A stretch of DNA of 64,000 nucleotides, taken from Pseudomonas sp. ANT_J12. GTDB taxonomy: Bacteria; Pseudomonadota; Gammaproteobacteria; Pseudomonadales; Pseudomonadaceae. Each line of letters starts with the position of its first letter. The stretch's first letter is position 1. Position numbers and translations under genes: made by a program. Of the stretch, positions 21,189-30,311 are shown one piece after another. The stretch lies in NCBI RefSeq assembly GCF_008370045.1, contig NZ_VOBN01000001.1, positions 868,001 to 932,000 on the forward strand, read 5' to 3'. The notes beneath the pieces were generated by a model. The model was not told where the DNA came from and did not search any database. It saw only the letters and a program-made list of their open reading frames with translations.

Positions 21189-22333
21189 GGCTCCCTCTTA
21201 TGACCTGCATGCAAACCCGAACTTTGAAAAGATTACTCGCGCCCTCCCTGCTGACGTTGGCGATGTTCGCCGGCGCCACCCAGGCCGCCGCGCCATTGCG
21301 TCCGCCCCAGGGCTACTTCGCGCCGATTGAAAAAGTGAAGACCGGCGACAAGAGCGAAGGCTGTGACGCGATGCCGGCGCCCTACACCGGCGCTCTGCAA
21401 TTTCGCAGCAAATACGAAGGCTCCGACAAGGCCCGTTCGACCCTGAACGTGGCGTCGGAAAAAGCCTTCCGCGACACCACCGCCGACATCACCAAACTGG
21501 AACGCGGCACCAGCAAGCGCGTAATGCAGTACATGCGTGACGGTCGCCCGGAACAACTCGAATGCACGCTCAACTGGCTGACCGCGTGGGCCAAGGCCGA
21601 TGCGTTGATGTCCAAGGACTTCAACCACACCGGCAAGTCGATGCGCAAATGGGCCTTGGGCAGCATGGCGTCGTCGTACATTCGCCTGAAGTTCTCCGAC
21701 TCGCATCCGTTGGCCAACCACCAGCAAGAGTCGCAGTTGATCGAAGCCTGGTTCAGCAAAATGGCCGACCAGGTGGTCAGCGATTGGGACAACCTGCCGC
21801 TCGATAAAACCAACAACCACTCGTACTGGTCCGCCTGGTCGGTGATGGCAACGTCCATCGCCACCAACCGTCGCGACCTGTTTGATTGGTCGGTGAAGGA
21901 ATACAAAGTCGGCGCCAATCAGATTGACGCCGAGGGCTTCCTGCCGAACGAACTCAAGCGCCAGCAACGCGCCCTGTCCTATCACAACTACGCCCTGCCG
22001 CCACTGTCGATGATCGCCAGTTTCGCCCTGGTCAACGGTGTGGATTTGCGTCAGGAAAACAACGGCGCGCTGAAACGCCTGGGTGATCGCGTGCTGTCCG
22101 GGGTGAAAGATCCGGAAGAGTTCGAGAAGAAGAACGGCAAGGAACAGGACATGACCGACCTCAAGGTCGATTCGAAATTCGCCTGGCTCGAACCGTTCTG
22201 CTCGCTCTACACCTGCTCGCCGGATGTGCTTGAGAAGAAGCACGAGATGCAGCCGTTCAAGACCTTCCGCCTCGGTGGTGACTTGACCAAGGTCTACGAC
22301 CCGGCGAATGAAAAAGGCAACAAAGGCTCCTAG
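21185..22333 (+). CDS. algL: Periplasmic alginate lyase AlgL
   Basis: A 382-residue PL5-family mannuronate lyase with a signal peptide ([19 protein letters not shown]). The catalytic motifs are present: NNHSYW (Asn-His) and [15 protein letters not shown] (Arg and Tyr). It clears alginate that fails to be exported. The ATG overlaps the algX stop (ATGA); in-frame ATGs at codons 6 and 9 are alternative starts. The sequence closely follows the P. fluorescens AlgL I remember. A 213-base gap with a REP pair and a G-run separates it from algI. Confidence 0.96.
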   Translation: MRLPLMTCMQTRTLKRLLAPSLLTLAMFAGATQAAAPLRPPQGYFAPIEKVKTGDKSEGCDAMPAPYTGALQFRSKYEGSDKARSTLNVASEKAFRDTTADITKLERGTSKRVMQYMRDGRPEQLECTLNWLTAWAKADALMSKDFNHTGKSMRKWALGSMASSYIRLKFSDSHPLANHQQESQLIEAWFSKMADQVVSDWDNLPLDKTNNHSYWSAWSVMATSIATNRRDLFDWSVKEYKVGANQIDAEGFLPNELKRQQRALSYHNYALPPLSMIASFALVNGVDLRQENNGALKRLGDRVLSGVKDPEEFEKKNGKEQDMTDLKVDSKFAWLEPFCSLYTCSPDVLEKKHEMQPFKTFRLGGDLTKVYDPANEKGNKGS

Positions 22334-22347
22334 AGCCAAACGCAAAA

Positions 22348-22445
22348 CCCTGTAGGAGCGAGGCTTGCCCGCGAATTCGGTCTGACATTCACCAATGATG
22401 TCGACTGACACACCGCCTTCGCGGGCAAGCCTCGCTCCTACAGGG
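22348..22445. repeat. REP pair inside the alginate operon (algL-algI gap)
   Basis: CCCTGTAGGAGCGAGGCTTG faces its complement ending CTCGCTCCTACAGGG, separated by about 40 bases that also keep the ACTGACACACCGCC tail seen at 1856-1945. It divides the operon into algD-algL and algI-algA parts. Confidence 0.9.
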
Positions 22446-22474
22446 TCAGCGCAAGATTTGAGTTGAGTGTTATT

Positions 22475-22507
22475 CCCCCGTTTTTCGGTGGGGGGTTTGG
22501 GGGGGGC
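22475..22507. other. C5/G6 hairpin and G-runs ahead of algI
   Basis: Five C residues pair with a run of six G residues around a 10-base loop, and a second run of eight G residues follows after TTT. The G-runs lie 41-57 bases before the algI start. They could fold into a hairpin or a G-rich structure in the operon mRNA, and are prone to length change. Confidence 0.6.
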
Positions 22508-22546
22508 TGCGGCCCTTGACTGTTGGTTAAACATGGAGAGATCGGG

Positions 22547-24112
22547 ATGGTATTTTCGTCCAATGTGTTCCTGTTTTTGTTCTTGCCGATCTTTCTCGGC
22601 ATGTATTACTTGAGCGGGATTCGCTATCGCAACCTGCTGCTGCTGATCGCCAGTTACGTGTTCTATGCCTGGTGGCGCGTGGACTTCCTTGCGCTGTTCG
22701 CCGCTGTCACGCTGTGGAACTACTGGATCGGCCTCAAAGTCGGTGCGGCAGGCGTTCGGACCAAACCAGCCCAACGCTGGTTGCTCCTGGGCGTGGCCGT
22801 CGACCTGTGCATTCTGGGCTACTTCAAGTACGCCAACTTCGGCGTCGACAGCATCAACGCGATGATGACGTCGGTCGGTCTGTCACCGTTCATCCTGACC
22901 CACGTGCTGTTGCCGATCGGGATCTCGTTCTACATCTTCGAGTCCATCAGCTACATCATCGACGTCTACCGTGGTGACACCCCGGCGACCCGCAACCTGA
23001 TCGACTTCGCTGCATTCGTCGCGATCTTCCCGCACTTGATTGCCGGCCCGGTGTTGCGTTTCCGCGACCTCGCCGACCAGTTCAACAACCGCACCCACAC
23101 CCTCGACAAGTTCTCCGAAGGTGCCACGCGGTTCATGCAGGGTTTCATCAAGAAGGTCTTCATCGCCGACACCCTCGCAGTGGTGGCTGACCATTGCTTC
23201 GCCTTGCAAGCGCCAACAACCGGCGATGCCTGGCTCGGCGCCCTGGCCTACACCGCGCAACTGTATTTCGACTTCTCCGGCTACAGCGACATGGCCATCG
23301 GCCTGGGCTTGATGATGGGTTTTCGTTTCATGGAAAACTTCAAGCAGCCGTACATCAGCCAGTCGATCACCGAGTTCTGGCGTCGCTGGCACATCAGCCT
23401 GTCCACCTGGCTGCGTGACTACCTGTACATCACCCTCGGCGGTAACCGCAAAGGCACGTTGATGACCTATCGCAACCTGTTCCTGACCATGCTGCTCGGT
23501 GGTCTGTGGCACGGCGCGAACATCACCTACATCGTCTGGGGTGCGTGGCACGGCATGTGGCTGGCGATTGAAAAAGCGTTGGGCCTGAACACCTCGCCAC
23601 GCAGCATCAACCCGATCCGCTGGGCGCTGACCTTCCTGCTGGTGGTGATGGGCTGGGTGATCTTCCGCTCGGAAAACCTGCACGTGGCCGGTCGCATGTA
23701 CGGCGCGATGTTCAGCTTCGGCGAATGGTCGCTGTCGGAACTCAACCAGGCCAGCCTCACCGGCCTGCAAGTTGCGACCCTGGTGGTGGCTTACATGACC
23801 CTGGCGTTCTTCGGCATTCGTGACTTCTACACCAACCTGCCGCCAGAAAAAACCAAGCCAGTCGTGAACGTCGAGGCCGATGGCCCGGCCACCGCGACCC
23901 CTGGAATGATCAAAGCCGTACCGGGCGACAACCCGGGCAGCATCCACGAACCGGGCTACACCGTTGGCGTTGAAGCCACTGTGCAACCGGCTTACTGGAC
24001 GGCGGACTGGTCGCGTTACGTGATGCGCACGCTGGTGCTGGTGTTGTTCATCGCCTCGATTTTCAAACTCTCGGCGCAAAGCTTCTCGCCGTTCCTTTAC
24101 TTCCAGTTCTGA
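22547..24112 (+). CDS. algI: Alginate O-acetylation protein AlgI (MBOAT)
   Basis: A 521-residue integral membrane O-acyltransferase with about ten or more hydrophobic helices and the MBOAT active-site region LLGGLWHGANITYIVWGAWHG, which contains the essential histidine. It passes acetyl groups across the inner membrane to AlgJ/AlgX. The start is the ATG with GGAGAG nine bases upstream; the frame extends 24 bases further from a TTG. algJ follows after 11 bases. Confidence 0.96.
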   Translation: MVFSSNVFLFLFLPIFLGMYYLSGIRYRNLLLLIASYVFYAWWRVDFLALFAAVTLWNYWIGLKVGAAGVRTKPAQRWLLLGVAVDLCILGYFKYANFGVDSINAMMTSVGLSPFILTHVLLPIGISFYIFESISYIIDVYRGDTPATRNLIDFAAFVAIFPHLIAGPVLRFRDLADQFNNRTHTLDKFSEGATRFMQGFIKKVFIADTLAVVADHCFALQAPTTGDAWLGALAYTAQLYFDFSGYSDMAIGLGLMMGFRFMENFKQPYISQSITEFWRRWHISLSTWLRDYLYITLGGNRKGTLMTYRNLFLTMLLGGLWHGANITYIVWGAWHGMWLAIEKALGLNTSPRSINPIRWALTFLLVVMGWVIFRSENLHVAGRMYGAMFSFGEWSLSELNQASLTGLQVATLVVAYMTLAFFGIRDFYTNLPPEKTKPVVNVEADGPATATPGMIKAVPGDNPGSIHEPGYTVGVEATVQPAYWTADWSRYVMRTLVLVLFIASIFKLSAQSFSPFLYFQF

Positions 24113-24123
24113 GGGATCTGACC

Positions 24124-25299
24124 ATGACCCGCTCATTACGCATCCTCTACATCGCCCTGTTCCTGGTGACCCTGTTGGTCCTGGGCCTGTGGTCCACGCG
24201 CAGCTTCTTCGGTTTCAGCACCAGTGCCGAAACCACGGTGCTCAACGGCCGCTGGACCAAAGCCGTGGAGACGCACTACGACGCCGAGTTCCCGATCAAG
24301 CGCCTGGGAACCAACCTCTGGGCCGCGCTGGATTTCAAACTGTTCAACGAAGGCCGTCCGGGCGTGGTGCTCGGTCGCGATCAATGGTTGTACAGCGATG
24401 AAGAATTCAACCCGATCGTCAACGAAGAGCTGAACCTGCAAGGCAACTACGCGCTGGTCGAAGGCGTGCGCCAACAGTTGAAAGCCAAAGGCGTGAAGCT
24501 GGTGATGGCGATCGTGCCGGCCAAGGTTCGCCTGTACCCGGAACACCTGGGTGAAGTGAAACCGGCCAGCATCCACGCCAATCTCTACCAGGACTTCCAC
24601 GCTCGTGTGGCGGCCGACAAGATCCTCGCTCCCGACCTGCTCGGCCCGTTCAATCAGGCCAAGCTTGCGGGTGAGCAAGTGTTCCTGCGCACCGACACCC
24701 ACTGGACCCCGGAAGGCGCGCAAATCGCCGCCGAAACCCTGGCCAAGACCATTGCCGCGAAAACCCCGCTCAGCGGCGAACCGCAAAACTTCGTCACGAC
24801 ACCGGCGGAAAAAGTCACCCACAAAGGCGATCTGCGACTGTTCCTGCCGCTGGATCCGCTGTTCGAAAACCTGATGCCGGCCACCGAGCCGCTGCAGAAA
24901 CGCAACACCGTGGCGGCTGACGACCAGCCTGCCGCTGACGACGCTTTGTTCGCCAACAACGAAGTGCCGGTGGCCCTGATCGGCACCAGCTACAGCGCCA
25001 ACCCGAACTGGAACTTCGTCGGCGCGCTGAAGCAAGCGCTGAAAAGCGACGTAGTCAATTACGCCGAAGACGGCCACGGCCCGATTCTGCCGATGCTCAG
25101 CTACCTCAAAAGCGATGCTTTCAAGAACAGCCCGCCACAGGTGCTGATCTGGGAGTTTCCTGAACGTTATCTGCCTGTGAACAACGAAATCGGTGACGCC
25201 GACCCGCAGTGGGTCGCAGAGCTCAAAGAAGCTGGCGTGCGCCAACAAAACGTAGCCGCAAACACCAAATCCGAGACGCCCGACCGGGCGCAAAACTGA
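24124..25299 (+). CDS. algJ: Alginate O-acetyltransferase AlgJ
   Basis: A 391-residue protein anchored by an N-terminal hydrophobic segment (ILYIALFLVTLLVLGLW). The periplasmic SGNH-like domain has the DxH motif in FLRTDTHWTPEGAQ and the serine in ALIGTSYSANPNW. It is related to AlgX and acts as an intermediate in acetyl transfer. The last ~30 residues are polar and low in complexity. Confidence 0.95.
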   Translation: MTRSLRILYIALFLVTLLVLGLWSTRSFFGFSTSAETTVLNGRWTKAVETHYDAEFPIKRLGTNLWAALDFKLFNEGRPGVVLGRDQWLYSDEEFNPIVNEELNLQGNYALVEGVRQQLKAKGVKLVMAIVPAKVRLYPEHLGEVKPASIHANLYQDFHARVAADKILAPDLLGPFNQAKLAGEQVFLRTDTHWTPEGAQIAAETLAKTIAAKTPLSGEPQNFVTTPAEKVTHKGDLRLFLPLDPLFENLMPATEPLQKRNTVAADDQPAADDALFANNEVPVALIGTSYSANPNWNFVGALKQALKSDVVNYAEDGHGPILPMLSYLKSDAFKNSPPQVLIWEFPERYLPVNNEIGDADPQWVAELKEAGVRQQNVAANTKSETPDRAQN

Positions 25300-25316
25300 A
25301 AGAGAGAGGTACTACC

Positions 25317-25970
25317 ATGACTTTCACTACAACTCCTCGCCGTCTCGCGAAGACTTTTGCTCTTGTTGCTGGCATGAGCGTCCTGTCGATGTCCGCCTTC
25401 GCTGGCGACGCCGCACTCTATGGCCCGACCGCACCGAAAGGCTCGTCCTTCGTGCGGGTCTACAACGCCGGTAATGCTGAAGTCAGCGCCACCGTCGGCA
25501 CCACCAACCTGAGCGATGTTGCGCCACTGGCCAGCAGCGACTTCAGCTTCATGCCGGGCGGCGACTACAGCGCCAAGGTCGGCAGCCAGACCCTGCCGGT
25601 CAAACTCGCCGGTGACCACTATTACACCCTGGTCAACAACGCCAGCGGCGCACCGCAACTGATCGAAGAGCCGCCGTTCAAGAACAAGCAGAAGTCCCTG
25701 GTCCGCGTGCAGAACCTGAGCGACAAGGCCCTGACCCTGAAAACCGCTGACGGCAAGACCGAAGTGATCCCGTCGGTCGCGGCCAAGGGCCGTGGCGAGC
25801 GTGAAATCAACCCGGTGAAAGTCAGCCTGGCCCTGTACGACGGCGCGACCAAAGTCGGCGACGTGAAACCGGTTGCCCTGGAACGCGGTGAAGCGGCTGT
25901 GCTGTACGTCACCGGTAAAGGCAGCAGCCTGTCGCCAGTGTGGGTAAAACGCCCGGTTTCGACGCGCTAA
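25317..25970 (+). CDS. algF: Alginate O-acetylation adaptor AlgF
   Basis: A 217-residue periplasmic protein with a signal peptide (TFALVAGMSVLSMSAFAG). It is built of two beta-sandwich domains and is required for acetylation, probably as an adaptor between AlgJ and AlgX. The start is the ATG reading MTFTTTPRR after AGAGAGGT; the open frame continues upstream into algJ but has no reason to be used. A REP-containing gap of 190 bases separates it from algA. Confidence 0.95.
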   Translation: MTFTTTPRRLAKTFALVAGMSVLSMSAFAGDAALYGPTAPKGSSFVRVYNAGNAEVSATVGTTNLSDVAPLASSDFSFMPGGDYSAKVGSQTLPVKLAGDHYYTLVNNASGAPQLIEEPPFKNKQKSLVRVQNLSDKALTLKTADGKTEVIPSVAAKGRGEREINPVKVSLALYDGATKVGDVKPVALERGEAAVLYVTGKGSSLSPVWVKRPVSTR

Positions 25971-25998
25971 CTATTTTTCTGGATTGCCGCGCTCCTGT

Positions 25999-26064
25999 GT
26001 AGGAGCAAGGCTTGCCCCCGATGAGGCCCTTGAGACCGCCATCGCGGGCAAGCCACGCGCCTAC
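25999..26064. repeat. Degenerate REP pair between algF and algA
   Basis: GTAGGAGCAAGGCTTGCCCC faces GCGGGCAAGCCACGCGCCTAC. Arms differ at several positions, so this copy is older or damaged. Confidence 0.75.
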
Positions 26065-26160
26065 AGGGGATCGGGTGGCAATCGAGATACGGAATAAGAA
26101 CAAGAGTGAAACGACAGAACGTTCGTAGCTCTAACCAAATCGATTTTAAGGAGTAACAAC

Positions 26161-27612
26161 ATGATTCCGGTAATCTTGTCAGGTGGTAGCGGCTCACGTC
26201 TTTGGCCGCTTTCGCGTAAACAGTTTCCTAAACAGTTCCTGGCCTTGACCGGCGAGCACACCCTTTTCCAGCAAACCCTGGAACGCCTGGTGTTCGAAGG
26301 CATGGACTCCCCGATCGTGGTCTGCAACAAGGACCACCGCTTCATCGTCAACGAGCAGCTGAGCACCCGTAAGCTTGAAGTGCAGCGCATCCTGATGGAA
26401 CCGTTCGGTCGCAACACTGCGCCGGCCGTGGCCCTGACCGCGATGATGCTGGTCAATGAAGGTCGCGACGAGTTGATGCTGGTGCTGCCGGCCGACCACG
26501 TGCTGGAAGACCAGAAAGCCCTGCAACGCGCCCTGGCCCTGGCCACCGTCGCTGCGGAAAACGGCGAAATGGTGCTGTTCGGCGTACCGGCGACCAAACC
26601 GGAAACCGGTTATGGCTACATCAAATCCACCAACGATTCGCTATTGCCCGAAGGCGTCAGCCGCGTCTCGCATTTCGTCGAGAAACCGGACGTCAAGCGC
26701 GCCACCGAATACGTCGAATCCGGCGGTTATTTCTGGAACAGCGGCATGTTCCTGTTCCGCGCCAGCCGCTTCCTCGAAGAGCTGAAAAAGCATGACCCGG
26801 ACATCTACGACACCTGCCTGCTGACCCTTGAGCGCAGCGAGCAAGACAACGACACCATCACCTTCGACGAAGCCACCTTCGCCTGCTGCCCGGACAACTC
26901 CATCGACTACGCCGTGATGGAAAAAACCCAGCGCGCCTGCGTCGTACCGTTGACCGCCGGCTGGAGCGATGTCGGTTGCTGGGCGTCGCTGTGGGAAGTG
27001 AACGAAAAAGACGCCAATGGCAACGTGTCCAAAGGCGATGTGGTCATTCAGGACAGCAAGAACTGCATGATCCACGGCAACGGCAAACTGGTGTCGGTGA
27101 TCGGCCTGGAAAACATCGTGGTCGTCGAAACCAAGGACGCCATGATGATCGCCCACAAGGACTCGGTCCAAGGCGTGAAACAGATGGTCAACACCCTCAA
27201 CGAACAGGGCCGCAGCGAAACCCAGAACCATTGCGAGGTCTATCGTCCGTGGGGTTCCTACGACTCGGTGGACATGGGTGGCCGCTTCCAGGTCAAGCAC
27301 ATCTCGGTGAAACCGGGCGCGTGCCTGTCGCTGCAAATGCACCACCACCGCGCCGAACACTGGATCGTGGTCAGCGGCACTGCCGAAGTGACCTGCGACG
27401 AGAACGTGTTCCTGCTCTGCGAAAACCAGTCGACCTACATCCCGATCGCCTCGGTCCACCGTTTGCGCAACCCGGGCAAGATTCCACTCGAGATCATCGA
27501 AGTGCAATCGGGCAGCTACCTGGGTGAAGACGATATTGAGCGCTTCGAAGATATCTACGGTCGCTCCACCCCGATTGAACGCGGCGTGTCGGTGAAAACC
27601 ATCGCGCAGTAA
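26161..27612 (+). CDS. algA: Mannose-6-phosphate isomerase / GDP-mannose pyrophosphorylase AlgA
   Basis: A 483-residue bifunctional enzyme. The N-terminal nucleotidyltransferase domain has the signature SGGSGSRLWPLSRKQFPKQF and the sugar-binding FVEKPD; it joins mannose-1-P and GTP. The C-terminal type II isomerase cupin has LQMHHHRAEHWIVVSGTA, with zinc-binding histidines and a glutamate, and makes mannose-6-P from fructose-6-P. These are the first and third steps of alginate precursor synthesis; AlgC is encoded elsewhere. The start has AAGGAG seven to eight bases upstream. Last gene of the operon, followed by a terminator. Confidence 0.97.
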   Translation: MIPVILSGGSGSRLWPLSRKQFPKQFLALTGEHTLFQQTLERLVFEGMDSPIVVCNKDHRFIVNEQLSTRKLEVQRILMEPFGRNTAPAVALTAMMLVNEGRDELMLVLPADHVLEDQKALQRALALATVAAENGEMVLFGVPATKPETGYGYIKSTNDSLLPEGVSRVSHFVEKPDVKRATEYVESGGYFWNSGMFLFRASRFLEELKKHDPDIYDTCLLTLERSEQDNDTITFDEATFACCPDNSIDYAVMEKTQRACVVPLTAGWSDVGCWASLWEVNEKDANGNVSKGDVVIQDSKNCMIHGNGKLVSVIGLENIVVVETKDAMMIAHKDSVQGVKQMVNTLNEQGRSETQNHCEVYRPWGSYDSVDMGGRFQVKHISVKPGACLSLQMHHHRAEHWIVVSGTAEVTCDENVFLLCENQSTYIPIASVHRLRNPGKIPLEIIEVQSGSYLGEDDIERFEDIYGRSTPIERGVSVKTIAQ

Positions 27613-27626
27613 GCGTTTAGCGAAAT

Positions 27627-27692
27627 AAAAAGCCCTCGTCGAGCCCACTGCGTTTTCCCTATCCGCAGTGGGTTGGTCGGGGGCTTTTTTTT
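27627..27692 (+). terminator. Rho-independent terminator of the alginate operon
   Basis: A long stem, AAAAGCCC-CGTCGA-CCCACTGCG pairing with CGCAGTGGG-GGGGGCTTTT (with small bulges), ends in eight T residues 15 bases after algA. Confidence 0.9.
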
Positions 27693-27797
27693 GATCGTTC
27701 CTACGCTCTGCGTGGGAATGCCTCAAGGGACGCTCCGCGTTCCAATGGGACGCGGAGCGTCCCGGGCTGCATTCCTTTGCTGCGCGTGGGAACGATC
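27693..27797. repeat. REP-like element (GATCGTTCC...GGAACGATC family)
   Basis: A compound palindrome: outer arms GATCGTTCCTACGC / GCGTGGGAACGATC and inner arms GGGACGCTCCGCG / CGCGGAGCGTCCC. Further copies are at 32087, 38464 and 57490. Confidence 0.85.
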
Positions 27798-27863
27798 ACG
27801 CCCATCGCCAACCGCACCTGCGCTTAGGTAGGATGACCTTCTCTTTCCCCGAGGTTGTGCGAC

Positions 27864-28328
27864 ATGTTCATTGGCGTCCTGCTGGTCATCACCTGGCTTA
27901 TCCTGTTGCTGCGCTACCCCGCCAAGGCGTTTCCCGTCTCGGTGGCCGCCGCCGTTGGCCTGGGCCTGGTCGCCACCTGGGTGATTTGGATGGACAACCG
28001 CGAGGTCAAGCAACTGGCGCGTCTTGAGTTGCGCATCACCTACGCCCCCGAACACTGCCCGGCGGATCGCCCGCTGCAACTGACCATGAACAACGGTAAC
28101 GACGTGCCGCTGACCGAACTGCGCTGGCGCATCGCCGCCTACGCACCGGGCGACACCGTGAACCTGGCCGACAACCAATACGCCGCCCCGCGCTATCGCG
28201 GCCCCGGCGAATTGCAGGCCGGTGCCAACTGGGACGATTGCTTGCCATTGCCACCGCTGCGCCCCGGCTATCGCCCGCAAACCCTGGAGTTTCGCGCCGA
28301 GCATTTGCAGGGTAGTTTCTCCGACTGA
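27864..28328 (+). CDS. Small membrane protein of unknown function
   Basis: A 154-residue protein not assigned to a known family by me. Two hydrophobic segments at residues ~2-18 (FIGVLLVITWLILLLRY) and ~25-45 (VSVAAAVGLGLVATWVIW) are followed by a soluble domain of beta character with two cysteines (HCPADRP, WDDCLPLPP) and a proline-rich stretch. The topology suggests an inner-membrane protein with a periplasmic C-terminal domain. The start is the ATG reading MFIGVLL. It is followed after 31 bases by an SDR gene and may share its transcript. Confidence 0.7.
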   Translation: MFIGVLLVITWLILLLRYPAKAFPVSVAAAVGLGLVATWVIWMDNREVKQLARLELRITYAPEHCPADRPLQLTMNNGNDVPLTELRWRIAAYAPGDTVNLADNQYAAPRYRGPGELQAGANWDDCLPLPPLRPGYRPQTLEFRAEHLQGSFSD

Positions 28329-28359
28329 TCCCCCTTTCTTTTTGCACAAGGACCGCGCC

Positions 28360-29184
28360 ATGCCCGTTGCGTTGATTACCGGTTGCTCCAGCGGCATTGG
28401 CCGCGCCCTGGCTGATGTGTTCAAGCACGCTGGCTACGAAGTCTGGGCCAGCGCCCGCAAGACTGAAGATGTGGCGGCGTTAGCGACGGCCGGTTTCACG
28501 GCGGTACAACTGGACGTCAACGATGGCGCGGCGCTGGATCAATTGAGCGAGCGCATCAACCAGCAACATGGCGGCCTCGATGTGCTGATCAACAACGCCG
28601 GTTATGGCGCCATGGGGCCGCTGCTCGATGGTGGCGTGCCGGCGATGCAGCGCCAGTTCGAAACCAACGTGTTTGCCGTGGTCGGCGTCACCCGCGCGCT
28701 GTTCCCGGTGCTGCGCCGGGCCAAGGGTTTGGTGGTGAATATCGGCAGCGTGTCCGGTGTGTTGGTCACGCCGTTCGCCGGTGCTTACTGCGCCTCGAAA
28801 GCTGCGGTGCATGCCTTGAGCGATGCGTTGCGCATGGAACTGGCGCCGTTCGGCATCCGCGTGATGGAAGTCCAGCCCGGGGCCATTGCGTCGAGCTTCG
28901 CCAAAAATGCCGGCCATGAAGCCGAACAACTGATCACCGAACAATCACCGTGGTGGCCGCTGCGCGAAGGCATTCGTGCGCGGGCCAAGGCCTCTCAGGA
29001 CAACCCGACCCCGGCCAGTGAATTTGCCGCTGTATTGTTGAAGGCCGTGCAGCAGGAAAAACCGCCACGGCTGATCCGCATCGGCAATGGCAGCCGGGCG
29101 TTGCCGTTGCTGGCGGGGTTGTTGCCCAAAGGGTTGCTGGAGTCGGGGCTGATGAAGCGGTTTGGATTGCGGGGGCAGCTCTGA
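28360..29184 (+). CDS. Short-chain dehydrogenase/reductase
   Basis: A 274-residue classical SDR: cofactor motif TGCSSGIG (residues 8-15), NNAG, and the catalytic set S-Y-K in GSVSG and YCASK. The substrate is unknown. The C-terminal extension (LPLLAGLLPKGLLESGLMKRFGL) is typical of a large uncharacterised Pseudomonas SDR group. The start is the ATG reading MPVALITG preceded by AAGGACCGC. The frame stays open upstream into the previous gene without evidence of use. Confidence 0.88.
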   Translation: MPVALITGCSSGIGRALADVFKHAGYEVWASARKTEDVAALATAGFTAVQLDVNDGAALDQLSERINQQHGGLDVLINNAGYGAMGPLLDGGVPAMQRQFETNVFAVVGVTRALFPVLRRAKGLVVNIGSVSGVLVTPFAGAYCASKAAVHALSDALRMELAPFGIRVMEVQPGAIASSFAKNAGHEAEQLITEQSPWWPLREGIRARAKASQDNPTPASEFAAVLLKAVQQEKPPRLIRIGNGSRALPLLAGLLPKGLLESGLMKRFGLRGQL

Positions 29185-29201
29185 GACCGCGTCACCGTTC
29201 A

Positions 29202-29292
29202 TCGCGGGCAAGCCTTGCTCCTACAGGGATTTTGAGTCGTACGCCAATCATGCGAACGACACAAACCCTGTAGGAGCAAGGCTTGACCGCGA
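29202..29292. repeat. REP pair between SDR and LysR genes
   Basis: TCGCGGGCAAGCCTTGCTCC faces GTAGGAGCAAGGCTTGACCG about 45 bases apart, in a convergent gap. Confidence 0.8.
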
Positions 29293-29319
29293 AGACGTCA
29301 GCCCAATCACCACTCATTC

Positions 29320-30201
29320 TCAACACCACCCCTTCATGAAATCAATAAACGCCCGCACCTTCAGCGGCAGGTGCCGGGTGTCCGGGTACAACGCATACAC
29401 CCCCTGCTGGGCAAACCGGTGATCCGCCAACAAGCGCTGTAACCGCCCCGCTTCGAGATCCTCCTGAACCAGCCACTGCGGCAAGATCGCCACGCCCTGC
29501 CCGGTCAACGCAAAGGCCCGCAACGTTGCCGAGTTGTCCGCGACAATCGCGATGCTCCCCGGTTTTGGCTGGTACAGATGCTCGGTCCCGGCCGGGTCGG
29601 TCACCGTCAATTCCGGCACTCGCCCATGCCCCAGGGTCGGCAACGATTCCACGGCCGCCAGCGTATCGGCGACATCGAAACGCTCGATCAACCCCGGCGA
29701 CGCCACGGCAAAAATCTCGAACGTCGACAACTGCACCGCCCGCAGGTTGGAGTCGTGCATACGCCCCAGCCGAATCGCCACGTCAAACCGCTCGGAGATC
29801 AGGTCGGCGTGGGTCGAGGACGTGGACAGGTGAATGTTCAACTGCGGATGTTGCTGACGAAATACCTCCAGCGCCGGCACCACCTGGGCCAAGGCGAACT
29901 CCACGGTGGTGGTGATGCGCAAGGTGCCCTTGAGCTGCGAATGCTCGGACCGGGCCTCCTCGATCGCCAGCCGGGCTTCGTCGAGGGTGCGCAGGCAACG
30001 CTGATAGAAACGTTCGCCGGCATCGGTCAAGGCCAGTTGCCGGGTGTTGCGCGTGAGCAACGTCACGCCCAGTTCTTCCTCCAGGCGCTTGAGGTTGAAA
30101 CTGACCACGGCACGGGTCTGGCCCAGCAAATCGGCGGCAGCGGTCAATGATCCGGCCTCGACCACGGCCTTGAAGGTGTCGAATCGATCGAGGCTGACCA
30201 T
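29320..30201 (-). CDS. LysR-family transcriptional regulator
   Basis: A 293-residue LysR regulator with the N-terminal winged HTH (FKAVVEAGSLTAAADLLGQTRAVVSF, KRLEEELGVTLLTRNTR) and a periplasmic-binding-like effector domain. It is divergent from an MFS transporter gene, and a perfect 23-bp palindrome lies between them, close to its own start. It therefore probably regulates itself and the transporter unit. The start could be the ATG chosen or a GTG two codons upstream, both behind AAAGGAG. Confidence 0.9.
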   Translation of the reverse strand: MVSLDRFDTFKAVVEAGSLTAAADLLGQTRAVVSFNLKRLEEELGVTLLTRNTRQLALTDAGERFYQRCLRTLDEARLAIEEARSEHSQLKGTLRITTTVEFALAQVVPALEVFRQQHPQLNIHLSTSSTHADLISERFDVAIRLGRMHDSNLRAVQLSTFEIFAVASPGLIERFDVADTLAAVESLPTLGHGRVPELTVTDPAGTEHLYQPKPGSIAIVADNSATLRAFALTGQGVAILPQWLVQEDLEAGRLQRLLADHRFAQQGVYALYPDTRHLPLKVRAFIDFMKGWC

Positions 30202-30215
30202 GGACACCTCACTCC

Positions 30216-30238
30216 TTTGTCAAAATAATTTTGACAAA
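30216..30238. promoter_or_regulatory. Perfect 23-bp palindrome, candidate LysR operator
   Basis: The half TTTGTCAAAAT is repeated as its exact complement around one central A. It lies 15-37 bases before the LysR start and 74 bases before the MFS start, the usual place for an autoregulatory LysR site, and contains the T-N11-A pattern. Confidence 0.75.
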
Positions 30239-30311
30239 CTAGCAGCCAAACCAGCGTTTTCCTACCCTCGCCAGCGCCCTACCCTGCACACCTCATTACA
30301 GGGAAGTGGCC

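Noticed and set aside
27693..27797. The compound palindrome after algA as a second terminator
   Set aside because: It has no T-tract and three more copies occur elsewhere, so it is a REP-type repeat. The real terminator is just upstream.
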